From JAWXUT01 sp044426075 (GTDB lineage Bacteria; Bacillota; Clostridia; Christensenellales; DTU072): 50,688 nucleotides of DNA. Below are positions 8,860 to 16,182 of the stretch, in pieces. The translations under genes and the position numbers were made by a program. Location: assembly GCA_044426075.1 (NCBI GenBank), contig JAWXUT010000001.1, positions 1 through 50,688 of the forward strand. Reading direction: 5' to 3'. Below the pieces are notes generated by a model that saw only the letters and a program-made list of their open reading frames with translations, had not been told where the DNA came from and made no database searches. The stretch's first letter is position 1. Every line of letters begins with the position of its first letter.

Positions 8860-9893
8860 TGATAAGTTTACAAGAGTTTTCACTTGCAGAATTAACCGAA
8901 AAGGTGTTGGAAATGAAGCTTCCCAAATTTAGGGCAAAGCAACTTTTTGATATGGCGGTTAGAAATAAAGAGTACAGCGAAGCAACCAATCTTCCCAAAG
9001 CAATGGTGGAAGCGGTGTCAGCGGAGTATGCGGCAACAGCGGTTAAAGTGTACAAGGAATTTTGCAGTAAAGACGGCACAAAAAAATATCTATATGAACT
9101 GTCAGACGGCAACATAATTGAGGGCGTTTATATGCCACACGGATATGGTGACACATTGTGTGTATCAACGCAAGTTGGTTGCAGAATGGGTTGTCAGTTT
9201 TGCGCAAGTGGAATAGGTGGGCTAGTTAGAAATCTTACTGCGGGAGAAATTTTGGGGCAAGTGTTGCTTGCAAATAGGTTAAATGGAGGCACTCCAGAAA
9301 AGCGCGCAGTTACAAATGTAGTGCTTATGGGCAGTGGTGAGCCACTTGATAATTATGACAATGTAATTAAATTTTTACAGTTGGTTTCTGCACCAGAAGG
9401 CATAAATATCAGCCTAAGAAATGTGTCATTATCAACTGTTGGTATAGTGGATAAGATGCGTGAGCTTGCAAACAGTGGGCTAGCCGTTACAATGACAATT
9501 TCTTTACACGCACCAACCAATGATAAAAGAAAACAGCTTATTCCTATGAATGCAAAATACAATGTAATTGCAATAATGAGTGCGGCTAAATATTATTTTG
9601 AGAAGACGCGCCGTAGGCTTATATTTGAATATGCAATGGTTGACGGCGTTAATAGTGATGAAGAAAGCGCGTTAGAACTTGTAAAGTTAGTGCGCGGTGT
9701 GTGTTGTCACATAAACCTAATTAGGCTAAATTATGTAAAAGAAAAAGGGCTACCTCCAGCAGACCGCGACACCGTTGCAAGGTTTGTTGAAGTGTTGGAA
9801 GAAAACAATGTTTCGGTAACCATAAGGCGTAGTATGGGTAGCGATATTGACGGAGCGTGTGGACAATTGCGCCGTAAACATATAGGGGGCTAA
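8859..9893 (+). CDS. rlmN: 23S rRNA (adenine-2503-C2)/tRNA-methyltransferase RlmN
   Basis: A 344-residue radical-SAM methyltransferase. The [4Fe-4S] cluster motif CRMGCQFC lies at about residues 108-115. A methyl-carrying cysteine occurs in the C-terminal GACGQL. The N-terminal HhH-like domain and the GEPLDN motif are in place. It overlaps rsmB at TAATG and ends directly against the rsgA ATG. In many Firmicutes a PP2C phosphatase and a PASTA kinase (prpC, prkC) stand between rlmN and rsgA; here there are no bases between the two genes. Confidence 0.96.
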   Translation: MISLQEFSLAELTEKVLEMKLPKFRAKQLFDMAVRNKEYSEATNLPKAMVEAVSAEYAATAVKVYKEFCSKDGTKKYLYELSDGNIIEGVYMPHGYGDTLCVSTQVGCRMGCQFCASGIGGLVRNLTAGEILGQVLLANRLNGGTPEKRAVTNVVLMGSGEPLDNYDNVIKFLQLVSAPEGINISLRNVSLSTVGIVDKMRELANSGLAVTMTISLHAPTNDKRKQLIPMNAKYNVIAIMSAAKYYFEKTRRRLIFEYAMVDGVNSDEESALELVKLVRGVCCHINLIRLNYVKEKGLPPADRDTVARFVEVLEENNVSVTIRRSMGSDIDGACGQLRRKHIGG

Positions 9894-10781
9894 ATGGCAA
9901 AAGGCAACAAAAGTGTCGTTAAACGCGGGCAAGTTATAAAAGCCGTAGGCGGAAGATTTATTGTAAAGAGCGCAGGCAAACTTTACAAGGCGCACGCACG
10001 CGGAAAAATTAGACTGAGCCAAGAAATCTATGTAGGTGACTATGTGGAGTTTGTTGAAGACAGACCATTTGCAATAATAGAAAGTGTTGAGCCTCGCAAG
10101 ACGGTGTTAACAAGACCCTATGTAGCCAATGTGGATACTGCGATAATAGTGGTTGCAAAAGAGCCAGTGCCCGACTTATTGTTGGTGGATAAGGTAATTA
10201 TCAACTGTTTTGCGGAGGGAATAAAGCCATATCTCTGCTACAATAAAAGTGACCTTGCAAGTGCAGAAGACATTGAAAAAGTGTTCGTGCAATATAAAGA
10301 TATAGTGGAGTGCTTTGCAATATCTAGTTTAAACGGCAACGGAATGGAAGTATTTGAGCCAATAATAAACGATAGAACGGTGACGCTTGCGGGACAAAGT
10401 GCAGTAGGCAAGTCAAGTTTGTTGAATAAATTGTTGGGATTAGACCTTGAAACGGGCGAACTATCTGAAAAGATATTGCGCGGTAAAAACACCACAAGGC
10501 ACATTGAAATAATGGAAGCATTTGGTGGGCAAGTGTTGGATACTTGTGGATTTTCTATGTTGGAACTTATGAATATAGAGTCACGCGAGTTGCGACTATA
10601 TTATGATGATTTTTGCAAACTGCAACACGAATGTGCTTACAGAGGTTGCGAACACATAAACGAACCGAATTGTGCGATAAAAAAAGCGGTTGAAGAGGGT
10701 ACAATAAACAAAGCGCGATATGAGCGTTACAAGACAATATACACAGAATTAAAAGAAAACGAAAAGAAAAAGTACGAATAA
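9894..10781 (+). CDS. rsgA: Ribosome small-subunit GTPase RsgA
   Basis: A 295-residue circularly permuted GTPase that helps mature the 30S subunit. It has an N-terminal OB domain (about 1-75), the G4-like YNKSD ahead of G1 GQSAVGKSS (the permuted order), G3 DTCGF, and a C-terminal zinc knuckle around CAYRGCEHINEPNC. The ATG directly follows the rlmN stop, and the GGGGG at the end of rlmN may serve as its ribosome site. It precedes rpe as in Bacillus. Confidence 0.95.
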   Translation: MAKGNKSVVKRGQVIKAVGGRFIVKSAGKLYKAHARGKIRLSQEIYVGDYVEFVEDRPFAIIESVEPRKTVLTRPYVANVDTAIIVVAKEPVPDLLLVDKVIINCFAEGIKPYLCYNKSDLASAEDIEKVFVQYKDIVECFAISSLNGNGMEVFEPIINDRTVTLAGQSAVGKSSLLNKLLGLDLETGELSEKILRGKNTTRHIEIMEAFGGQVLDTCGFSMLELMNIESRELRLYYDDFCKLQHECAYRGCEHINEPNCAIKKAVEEGTINKARYERYKTIYTELKENEKKKYE

Positions 10782-10791
10782 GGAGGCAATT

Positions 10792-11442
10792 ATGGCAAAA
10801 ACAATGGTATCACCAAGTATCTTATCGGGTGATTTTGTAAATATGGAAAATAGTGTAAAAATTCTAGCAGACTGGGGCGCAGACCTAGTGCATTGCGATG
10901 TAATGGACGGAGTTTTTGTAAAAAATTTGACATTTGGAATGCCAATGATAGCAGCTATTAAAAAAATAAGTCCACTTCCACTAGATGTGCATCTTATGAT
11001 AGTTGAGCCAGAGCGATATGCTGAAGACTTTATAAAAGCGGGCGCAGATTATTTAACGTTCCACCCAGAAGCAAGTAAAGATGCGAAAAAGTTGTTGCAA
11101 GACATCAAAAGCGCGGGAGTAAAGTGCGGAATTGTATTGAATCCTAACATACCATTTGCAGACCACAAACACCTATTGCAATATTGCGATATTATTTGCA
11201 TAATGAGCGTATATGCGGGGCACGGCGGACAAAAGTTTATTGAAGAGAGCCTAGATAAAGTGCGTGAGGTTGCAACTTTCATTGCAGAAAACAACTTAAA
11301 TGTTCAAATTGAAATTGACGGTGGCGTTGGTGAAGAAAACGCAAAACGCATAAAAGAGGCGGGCGTAAGTATATTGGTTGCGGGTTCAGCTGTGTACAAG
11401 TCAGCAGACCCAGCAAAAACAGTTGCCATATTAAAGGCATAA
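10792..11442 (+). CDS. rpe: Ribulose-phosphate 3-epimerase
   Basis: Interconverts ribulose 5-phosphate and xylulose 5-phosphate in the pentose phosphate pathway. A 216-residue TIM barrel with the metal ligands in HCDVMDG and VHLM, the motif MSVYAGHGGQKF, and the C-terminal phosphate site IDGGVGEEN and VAGSAVY. AAGGAGG lies well placed before the ATG. Ribulose 5-phosphate is also the substrate of KdsD (43441-44430) in this window, so Rpe competes for the precursor of Kdo. Confidence 0.96.
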   Translation: MAKTMVSPSILSGDFVNMENSVKILADWGADLVHCDVMDGVFVKNLTFGMPMIAAIKKISPLPLDVHLMIVEPERYAEDFIKAGADYLTFHPEASKDAKKLLQDIKSAGVKCGIVLNPNIPFADHKHLLQYCDIICIMSVYAGHGGQKFIEESLDKVREVATFIAENNLNVQIEIDGGVGEENAKRIKEAGVSILVAGSAVYKSADPAKTVAILKA

Positions 11443-11470
11443 TTTTGTAACATCAACATAAATTGATACA

Positions 11471-11476
11471 TATAAT
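11471..11476 (+). promoter_or_regulatory. -10-like box before spoVM
   Basis: TATAAT lies 21 bases before the spoVM start region. No convincing sigma-A -35 is found at 16-18 bases. The overlapping string GATACATA (11465-11472) resembles the -10 of mother-cell sigma-E promoters, the class that drives spoVM in Bacillus. Which sigma factor acts here cannot be told from sequence alone. Confidence 0.3.
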
Positions 11477-11497
11477 AAACTAATCGGGAGGAGTCCA

Positions 11498-11575
11498 ATG
11501 AAGTTTGTTTGTATCAATTGCCCAAAGGTATTAAAGCCAGTTGTAAGGTTTTTTTGCAATATACTAAGTAAATAA
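11498..11575 (+). CDS. spoVM: Stage V sporulation protein M (SpoVM-like micropeptide)
   Basis: A 25-codon frame with a very strong ribosome site (GGGAGGAG) seven bases before its ATG. The peptide begins MKFVCINCPKVLKPVVRFFC. Compared with Bacillus SpoVM (26 residues, MKFYTIKLPKFLGGIVRAML at its start), it shares M1 K2 F3, I6, P9 K10, L12, V16 and R17. P9 is the residue needed for SpoVM to recognise the curved forespore membrane. In Bacillus the order is rsgA-rpe-thiN-spoVM; here it directly follows rpe. SpoVM anchors SpoIVA and starts coat assembly. The gene therefore implies an endospore-former. The stop codon is the first base triplet of the repeat element that follows. Identification rests on pattern and context, not a database search. 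Confidence 0.82.
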   Translation: MKFVCINCPKVLKPVVRFFCNILSK

Positions 11576-11701
11576 AAACGCGTATTTTACGCACATAACT
11601 GCACAAATACCCGCTTGCCCAAAGAATCGAGTACGTTTAGTACACTAATCTTTGGTCAAGCGGGCATTTGTTTGTTATACACGCAAACTACGCATTTTTA
11701 C
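11573..11701. repeat. Nested inverted-repeat element, copy A
   Basis: An outer pair, TAAAAACGCGTA (11573-11584) against TACGCATTTTTAC (11689-11701), encloses an inner 23-base stem (11603-11625 with 11649-11671; two mismatches; CCCGCTTG core). Copy B at 28352-28480 has the same plan but a different inner core, CCCGCCCG, so pairing is kept while sequence changes. T-rich flanks on both sides could make it a two-way terminator between spoVM and pckG. The first three bases are the spoVM stop codon. Confidence 0.75.
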
Positions 11702-11837
11702 TTGTAATTAAAATGAAATTGTAAGGCGTGTCAGTCCACGCCACCCGCAATCCCTGTAGGATAAATTAGTAATTAATATTTTTCACATATCATCACAAAT
11801 CCACACTTATTCACTATTAACTAATACTTATTACTTT
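11702..11837. other. Non-coding spacer
   Basis: AT-rich sequence between the repeat element and the pckG terminators. The only structure seen is a small hairpin, GGCGTG (11725-11730) with CACGCC (11737-11742). No reading frame with a ribosome site was found. Confidence 0.5.
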
Positions 11838-11902
11838 AAAAGCACCACAAAATTGCAGTGCTTTTAAAAAAGAGTGCAATGAAAATTTCATTACACTCTT
11901 TA
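11838..11902 (-). terminator. Tandem terminators of pckG
   Basis: Read on the minus strand, the pckG stop is followed by a stem AAAGAGTG..CACTCTTT (11868-11902) with a run of Ts, then a second stem AAAAGCAC..GTGCTTTT (11838-11865), also ending in Ts. Both are typical intrinsic terminators. Confidence 0.8.
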
Positions 11903-11924
11903 AATTTAAGTTATTAACTTGCGA

Positions 11925-13721
11925 TTAAGCCTTTTTTAGGTTTGTGCGCAAAGTTTTTAGCTCTTTTGTTAGTTGTTTTGGAAGTCTGTCACCGAATTTC
12001 TTGAAGAATTCTGCGATATCAGCAACTTCAGCTAACCAAGTAGCTTTGTCTACGTCTAGGATTGTTTTCAAATCTTCAATTGAGAAATCAAGACCTTCTA
12101 GATCGATGTCTTCAGCTTTTGGTAGGAAACCGATTGGTGTTTCTACTGCATCAACTGTATCATCACAACGTTTTAAGATCCAATCTAGTACACGCATGTT
12201 GTCGCCGAAACCAGGCCAGATGAACTTGCCGTTGTCGTCTGTACGGAACCAGTTAACGTTAAAGATCTTTGGTGCGCCAGCTTTACATTTTTTACCAATG
12301 TCAAGCCAGTGTTGGAAGTAGTCACCCATATGGTATCCACAGAATGGAAGCATAGCCATTGGATCGTGTCTAACAACACCAACAGCACCAGCTGCAGCAG
12401 CGGTTGTTTCTGATGCCATAATAGCACCTACGAATACACCGTGTTTCCAATCACGTGCTTGATATACCAATGGAGCTGCTTTAGCGCGTCTTCCACCGAA
12501 TACGATAGCTGTTAGTGGTACACCTTTACGGTTTTCAAATTCTGGAGAGATGCATGGGCAGTTACGTGCAGGGGATGTAAATCTGCTGTTTGGATGTGCA
12601 CCTTTAACTGCTGCGCCGTTAGCGTCAACTGTTGTTGGTGTCCAAGGGTTGCCTTTCCAGTCAATTGCTTTCTTTGGAGGATTTTTATCTAGACCTTCCC
12701 ACCAAACTGTTTTTGTTTGTGGTACGTATACAACGTTGGTAAAGATTGTGCCTTTTTGTGTGCTTGTTAGCGCATTTGGATTTGATTTAACGTTAGTTCC
12801 TGGTGCAACACCGAAGAAACCGTTTTCTGGGTTGATAGCATATAGTTTGCCACCTCTACCACGTCTGATCCAAGCGATATCATCACCTACGCAGAATACT
12901 TTGTAGCCTTTAGCTGTGTATGATTCTGGTGGGATAAGCATAGCCAAGTTTGTTTTTCCACAAGCTGATGGGAATGCAGCAGCAAGATATTTTGTCTCAA
13001 CTGAGCCGTCAGCAGCTGGTTTTTCTACGCCTAGGATAAGCATATGTTCAGCCATCCAGCCTTCTTTCCAACCTTGGTATGATGCGATACGTAGAGCAAA
13101 ACATTTTTTGCCTAGTAGTACGTTTCCGCCGTAACCACTGTTTACTGAGTAAATTGTGTTATCTTCTGGGAATTGGCAGATGTAACGGTCTGCATCGTTC
13201 AATTGAACTTTACTATGAATACCACGAACGAAATCGTTGCTGTCGCCTAGTTTAGTGAAAACTTTAGCGCCTACACGTGTCATGATGTTCATGTTTAGTA
13301 CAACATAAATACTATCTGTAATTTCTACACCATATTTAGCAAATGGTGAACCGATTTTACCCATACTGAATGGGATAACATACATTGTTCTGCCCTTCAT
13401 GCAACCATTAGAAATAGCGTCTAGCTTTGCGTAAGCATCTGCTGGAGCCATCCAGTTGTTGGTTGGGCCACAGTTGGTTTCTTCACTACTACAGATGAAA
13501 GTACGACCTTCTACACGAGCTACGTCGTTAACAGCAGTACGGTGATACAAGCAACCTGGAAGCAATTTACTGTTTAACTTAAGAACCTCACCAGTAGAGA
13601 TTGCTTCAGCTGTTAGCTCTTTTAGTTGAGCTTTGCTGCCGTCAATCCAAACAACTTGGTCTGGGCACATAAGATCAGTATATTTTTTTACGAAGTCCAA
13701 AACATATTGATTATTTGTCAT
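11925..13721 (-). CDS. pckG: Phosphoenolpyruvate carboxykinase, GTP type
   Basis: A 598-residue GTP-dependent PEPCK, which interconverts oxaloacetate and phosphoenolpyruvate. The kinase-1 loop is AAFPSACGKTN with its reactive cysteine, the kinase-2 region is VGDDIAWIRRG, and the guanine pocket lies in the FWPGFGDNMRVLDWI-like segment near residue 510. This is the PckG family and not the ATP-type PckA more common in Firmicutes; in fermentative gut bacteria it often runs toward oxaloacetate to fix CO2. Codons are biased to the preferred set (GGT, AAC, CGT), which suggests high expression. AGGAGA lies before the ATG, and the gene has its own promoter and terminators. Confidence 0.96.
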   Translation of the reverse strand: MTNNQYVLDFVKKYTDLMCPDQVVWIDGSKAQLKELTAEAISTGEVLKLNSKLLPGCLYHRTAVNDVARVEGRTFICSSEETNCGPTNNWMAPADAYAKLDAISNGCMKGRTMYVIPFSMGKIGSPFAKYGVEITDSIYVVLNMNIMTRVGAKVFTKLGDSNDFVRGIHSKVQLNDADRYICQFPEDNTIYSVNSGYGGNVLLGKKCFALRIASYQGWKEGWMAEHMLILGVEKPAADGSVETKYLAAAFPSACGKTNLAMLIPPESYTAKGYKVFCVGDDIAWIRRGRGGKLYAINPENGFFGVAPGTNVKSNPNALTSTQKGTIFTNVVYVPQTKTVWWEGLDKNPPKKAIDWKGNPWTPTTVDANGAAVKGAHPNSRFTSPARNCPCISPEFENRKGVPLTAIVFGGRRAKAAPLVYQARDWKHGVFVGAIMASETTAAAAGAVGVVRHDPMAMLPFCGYHMGDYFQHWLDIGKKCKAGAPKIFNVNWFRTDDNGKFIWPGFGDNMRVLDWILKRCDDTVDAVETPIGFLPKAEDIDLEGLDFSIEDLKTILDVDKATWLAEVADIAEFFKKFGDRLPKQLTKELKTLRTNLKKA

Positions 13722-13752
13722 ATTAAATATTCTCCTATTTAAAGTTTTTTTA

Positions 13753-13781
13753 ATTATACCATATTATGAACGAAATAGCAA
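13753..13781 (-). promoter_or_regulatory. pckG promoter
   Basis: On the minus strand, TTGCTA (13776-13781) and TATAAT (13753-13758) are separated by exactly 17 bases. The start of transcription would fall about 25 bases before the pckG ATG. Confidence 0.75.
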
Positions 13782-13826
13782 GTAACAAACCGCCAAAATT
13801 TTAAAATAATGGCAAAATATTACAAT

Positions 13827-13843
13827 TTATAACGTTGTTATAA
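13827..13843. promoter_or_regulatory. Perfect inverted repeat upstream of pckG
   Basis: TTATAAC and GTTATAA flank the three bases GTT, giving a 17-base dyad about 46 bases upstream of the pckG -35. AACGTTGT inside it recurs at 13860-13867. Position and symmetry suit a regulator binding site; which protein binds is unknown. Confidence 0.4.
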
Positions 13844-13935
13844 TAACTTATTAATGTGAACGTTGTGAAAACGCTAGCCCAATGTTAATTGAATACTAAC
13901 AAAAAGGATTAATTTTTAAACGTAAAGTTATTATT

Positions 13936-15189
13936 TTATTTAAATTCATCGTACATATCAAGCGTTGCAAAGTAGTCTGCTGGGGTTTCTGCACGGCGGA
14001 TTAGCGCAACTGAACCGTCTTTTTTAAGCATAAGTTCGGCGCTACGAAGCTTGCCGTTGTAGTTGTAACCCATTGCGTGACCGTGAGCCCCCGCTTCGTG
14101 AATGTACAAATAGTCGCCAATATCAATGGTTGGAAGCGCGCGTTGAACGGCAAATTTATCGCAGTTTTCGCACAAAGAACCTACTATATCGTATGTTGCG
14201 TCAGCCTTAGCTTCTTCTTTACCAAGCACGGTGATGTGATGATAACTGCCATATATTGCAGGGCGCATTAGGTTTGCAGCGCTCGCATCAACACCAACAT
14301 ACTCGCGATAAGTGTGTTTAAAGTGTATTGCTTTTGTAATAAGTGCGCCGTATGGTGCAAGCATATATCTGCCAAGTTCGGTAAATATTTTGATATCATT
14401 TAAGCCGTTTGCTGTGATAACTTCTTTGTAAGCGCACTCCACGCCTTTTGCAATTTCAAAGATATCGCATTTTTCTTGATCTGGGCGATAAGGCACACCA
14501 ATTCCGCCACTCAAGTTTGCAAATACGAATTTAGCGCCAGTTTCTGCAGTAAGTTCGGCAATAGTGCTAAAAATTATGCGCGCAAGTGCGGGATAATAGC
14601 TGTTACCTATAGTATTGCTCGCCAAGAAAGAGTGTATACCAAATTCTTTTACGCCTTTTGCCATTAATGTTTTAACAGCCTCAGTCATTTGTGCACGAGT
14701 TAAGCCATATTTAGCGTCAGCTGGGGTGCCCATAACTGTTCTGTTTATTGAAAAATCACCGCCTGGATTAAATCTCAAGCATATTTTTTCGGGAAGACCC
14801 GCGTGTTTTTCTAAAAATTCAATGTGTGTGATGTCATCTAAATTGATAATTGCATTTAGTTTTTTTGCAAGTACATATTCTTCTGGTGCTGTTTCGTTGC
14901 TACTGAACATAATTTCATCGCCGCTAAAGCCCATTTTTTCTGCCATCATAAGTTCTGTGTAACTTGAGCAATCCACACCCGCGCCATATTCTCTCAATAA
15001 TTTGATGATTGCGGGGTTTGGGGTTGCTTTAACTGCAAAATATTCTTTGTATCCGTTATTCCAAGCAAAAGCTGTGTTTAGTTCTTTGGCGTTTTCTGCA
15101 ATGCCAGTTTCATCATATATGTGAAAAGGGGTGGGATAAGTATTAGCAATTTCTGCTACTTGTGACTTGGTTAAAAAACATTTACTCAT
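13936..15189 (-). CDS. lysA: Diaminopimelate decarboxylase-type PLP enzyme
   Basis: A 417-residue fold-type III PLP decarboxylase, best read as LysA (meso-diaminopimelate to lysine). The PLP lysine is in YFAVKATPNP (about residue 53), the glycine-rich phosphate loop is LSGGIGVPY, GRYMLAPYG carries the substrate arginine region, and the partner-chain catalytic cysteine is in GSLCENCD. HEAGAHGHAMGYNYNG near the end matches LysA and not ornithine or carboxynorspermidine decarboxylases, though those relatives cannot be excluded. GGAGA lies before the ATG. It ends the galT-dnaX-ybaB-recR-lysA run, 25 bases after recR. Confidence 0.85.
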   Translation of the reverse strand: MSKCFLTKSQVAEIANTYPTPFHIYDETGIAENAKELNTAFAWNNGYKEYFAVKATPNPAIIKLLREYGAGVDCSSYTELMMAEKMGFSGDEIMFSSNETAPEEYVLAKKLNAIINLDDITHIEFLEKHAGLPEKICLRFNPGGDFSINRTVMGTPADAKYGLTRAQMTEAVKTLMAKGVKEFGIHSFLASNTIGNSYYPALARIIFSTIAELTAETGAKFVFANLSGGIGVPYRPDQEKCDIFEIAKGVECAYKEVITANGLNDIKIFTELGRYMLAPYGALITKAIHFKHTYREYVGVDASAANLMRPAIYGSYHHITVLGKEEAKADATYDIVGSLCENCDKFAVQRALPTIDIGDYLYIHEAGAHGHAMGYNYNGKLRSAELMLKKDGSVALIRRAETPADYFATLDMYDEFK

Positions 15190-15214
15190 TTGTTTCTCCT
15201 AATTCTAGTTATTG

Positions 15215-15796
15215 TTATAATGGTTTGCGATCCATAAGTGCGCGTTGCAAAGTCATTTCATCTGCATATTCAATTTCGCTACCCATAGGGATGCCGTGCG
15301 CGAGGCGCGTGACTTTTATGCCAAGTGGCTTAATGAGTTGGGCAAGATAAATTGCAGTCATCTCTCCGCTGATGTCGGGATTTGTCGCAATAATAATCTC
15401 TTTAACTCCGTCAAGACGCGCTAGCAATTCTTTAATGCGAATATCTTCTGCTCCTACGCCTTTTTGAAAGTCAAGCCCGCCGTGCAATACGTGATAAAGT
15501 CCGTGATAGCCTCCCATTTTTTGGAATGCAATAATGTCACGGGGCTCTTTAACCACGCAAATTGTGGATTTATCTGCCGTTTGACAGCGTTCACAAACAT
15601 CGGTGTCGGTGTAATCACCGCAAAGCTCACAAAACTTTACATTTTGTTTAGCCTCATTGAGTGCATCAATAAAGGCGGCAAAATCGTTTTCTTTCATATC
15701 TATTATGCTGTAGGCATATCTAACAGCAGTTTTTTGACCAACTGCAGGTAGTTTGCGGAACATCGCTATTAATTTTGTCAATGAATCTGGTTGCAT
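15215..15796 (-). CDS. recR: Recombination protein RecR
   Basis: A 193-residue RecR, which works with RecFO to load RecA at gaps. The helix-hairpin-helix LPAVGQKTAVRYA lies near residue 16, the zinc finger has C56, C59, C68 and C71 (CELC..CERC), and a Toprim domain runs from about 80 to 175 (VVKEPRDIIA, ATNPDISGEMTA). The GGAGG ribosome site (15815-15819) lies 18 bases from the ATG inside the end of ybaB, with a small hairpin between them (see findings). The order dnaX-ybaB-recR is the standard bacterial cluster. Confidence 0.95.
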   Translation of the reverse strand: MQPDSLTKLIAMFRKLPAVGQKTAVRYAYSIIDMKENDFAAFIDALNEAKQNVKFCELCGDYTDTDVCERCQTADKSTICVVKEPRDIIAFQKMGGYHGLYHVLHGGLDFQKGVGAEDIRIKELLARLDGVKEIIIATNPDISGEMTAIYLAQLIKPLGIKVTRLAHGIPMGSEIEYADEMTLQRALMDRKPL

Positions 15797-15804
15797 TTTT
15801 TACT

Positions 15805-16152
15805 CTAAAAGAGTCCTCCTAATCCGCCCATAGCACCGCTTAGTGGTCCCATTACGCGTTGTTGTTCTTCTTCAACTAGTTTGCTTGCTTCGTTGAAACC
15901 TGCAATAAGTAGGTCTTCAAGAGTTTCAACATCGTCTGGATCAACTGCTTCTTTGTCAATTTTAATTGAAACCAATTTTCTGTCACAAGTCATAACAATT
16001 TCAACCATTCCGCCGCCGCTAACTGCTTCAACCTCGGTTTCAGCAAGTTCTTCTTGCGCGCGTTGCATATCTTGTTGCATACGTTGAGCTTGTTTCATAA
16101 TGTTTTGCATATTTCCGCCGCCAGCTGTAGGGCGACCACCAAATTTAGCCAT
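15805..16152 (-). CDS. ybaB: Nucleoid-associated protein YbaB/EbfC
   Basis: A 115-residue YbaB/EbfC family DNA-binding dimer. It shows the long helix MQNIMKQAQRMQQDMQRAQEEL, the strand block VSGGGMVEIVMTCDRKLVSIKID, and the DPDDVETLEDLLIAGFNEA motif, followed by a glycine-rich tail. AAGGAGA stands before the ATG. It always accompanies dnaX and recR and may help chromosome organisation or repair. Confidence 0.93.
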   Translation of the reverse strand: MAKFGGRPTAGGGNMQNIMKQAQRMQQDMQRAQEELAETEVEAVSGGGMVEIVMTCDRKLVSIKIDKEAVDPDDVETLEDLLIAGFNEASKLVEEEQQRVMGPLSGAMGGLGGLF

Positions 16153-16182
16153 AAATATTCTCCTTAAATATGTGATTTATTA

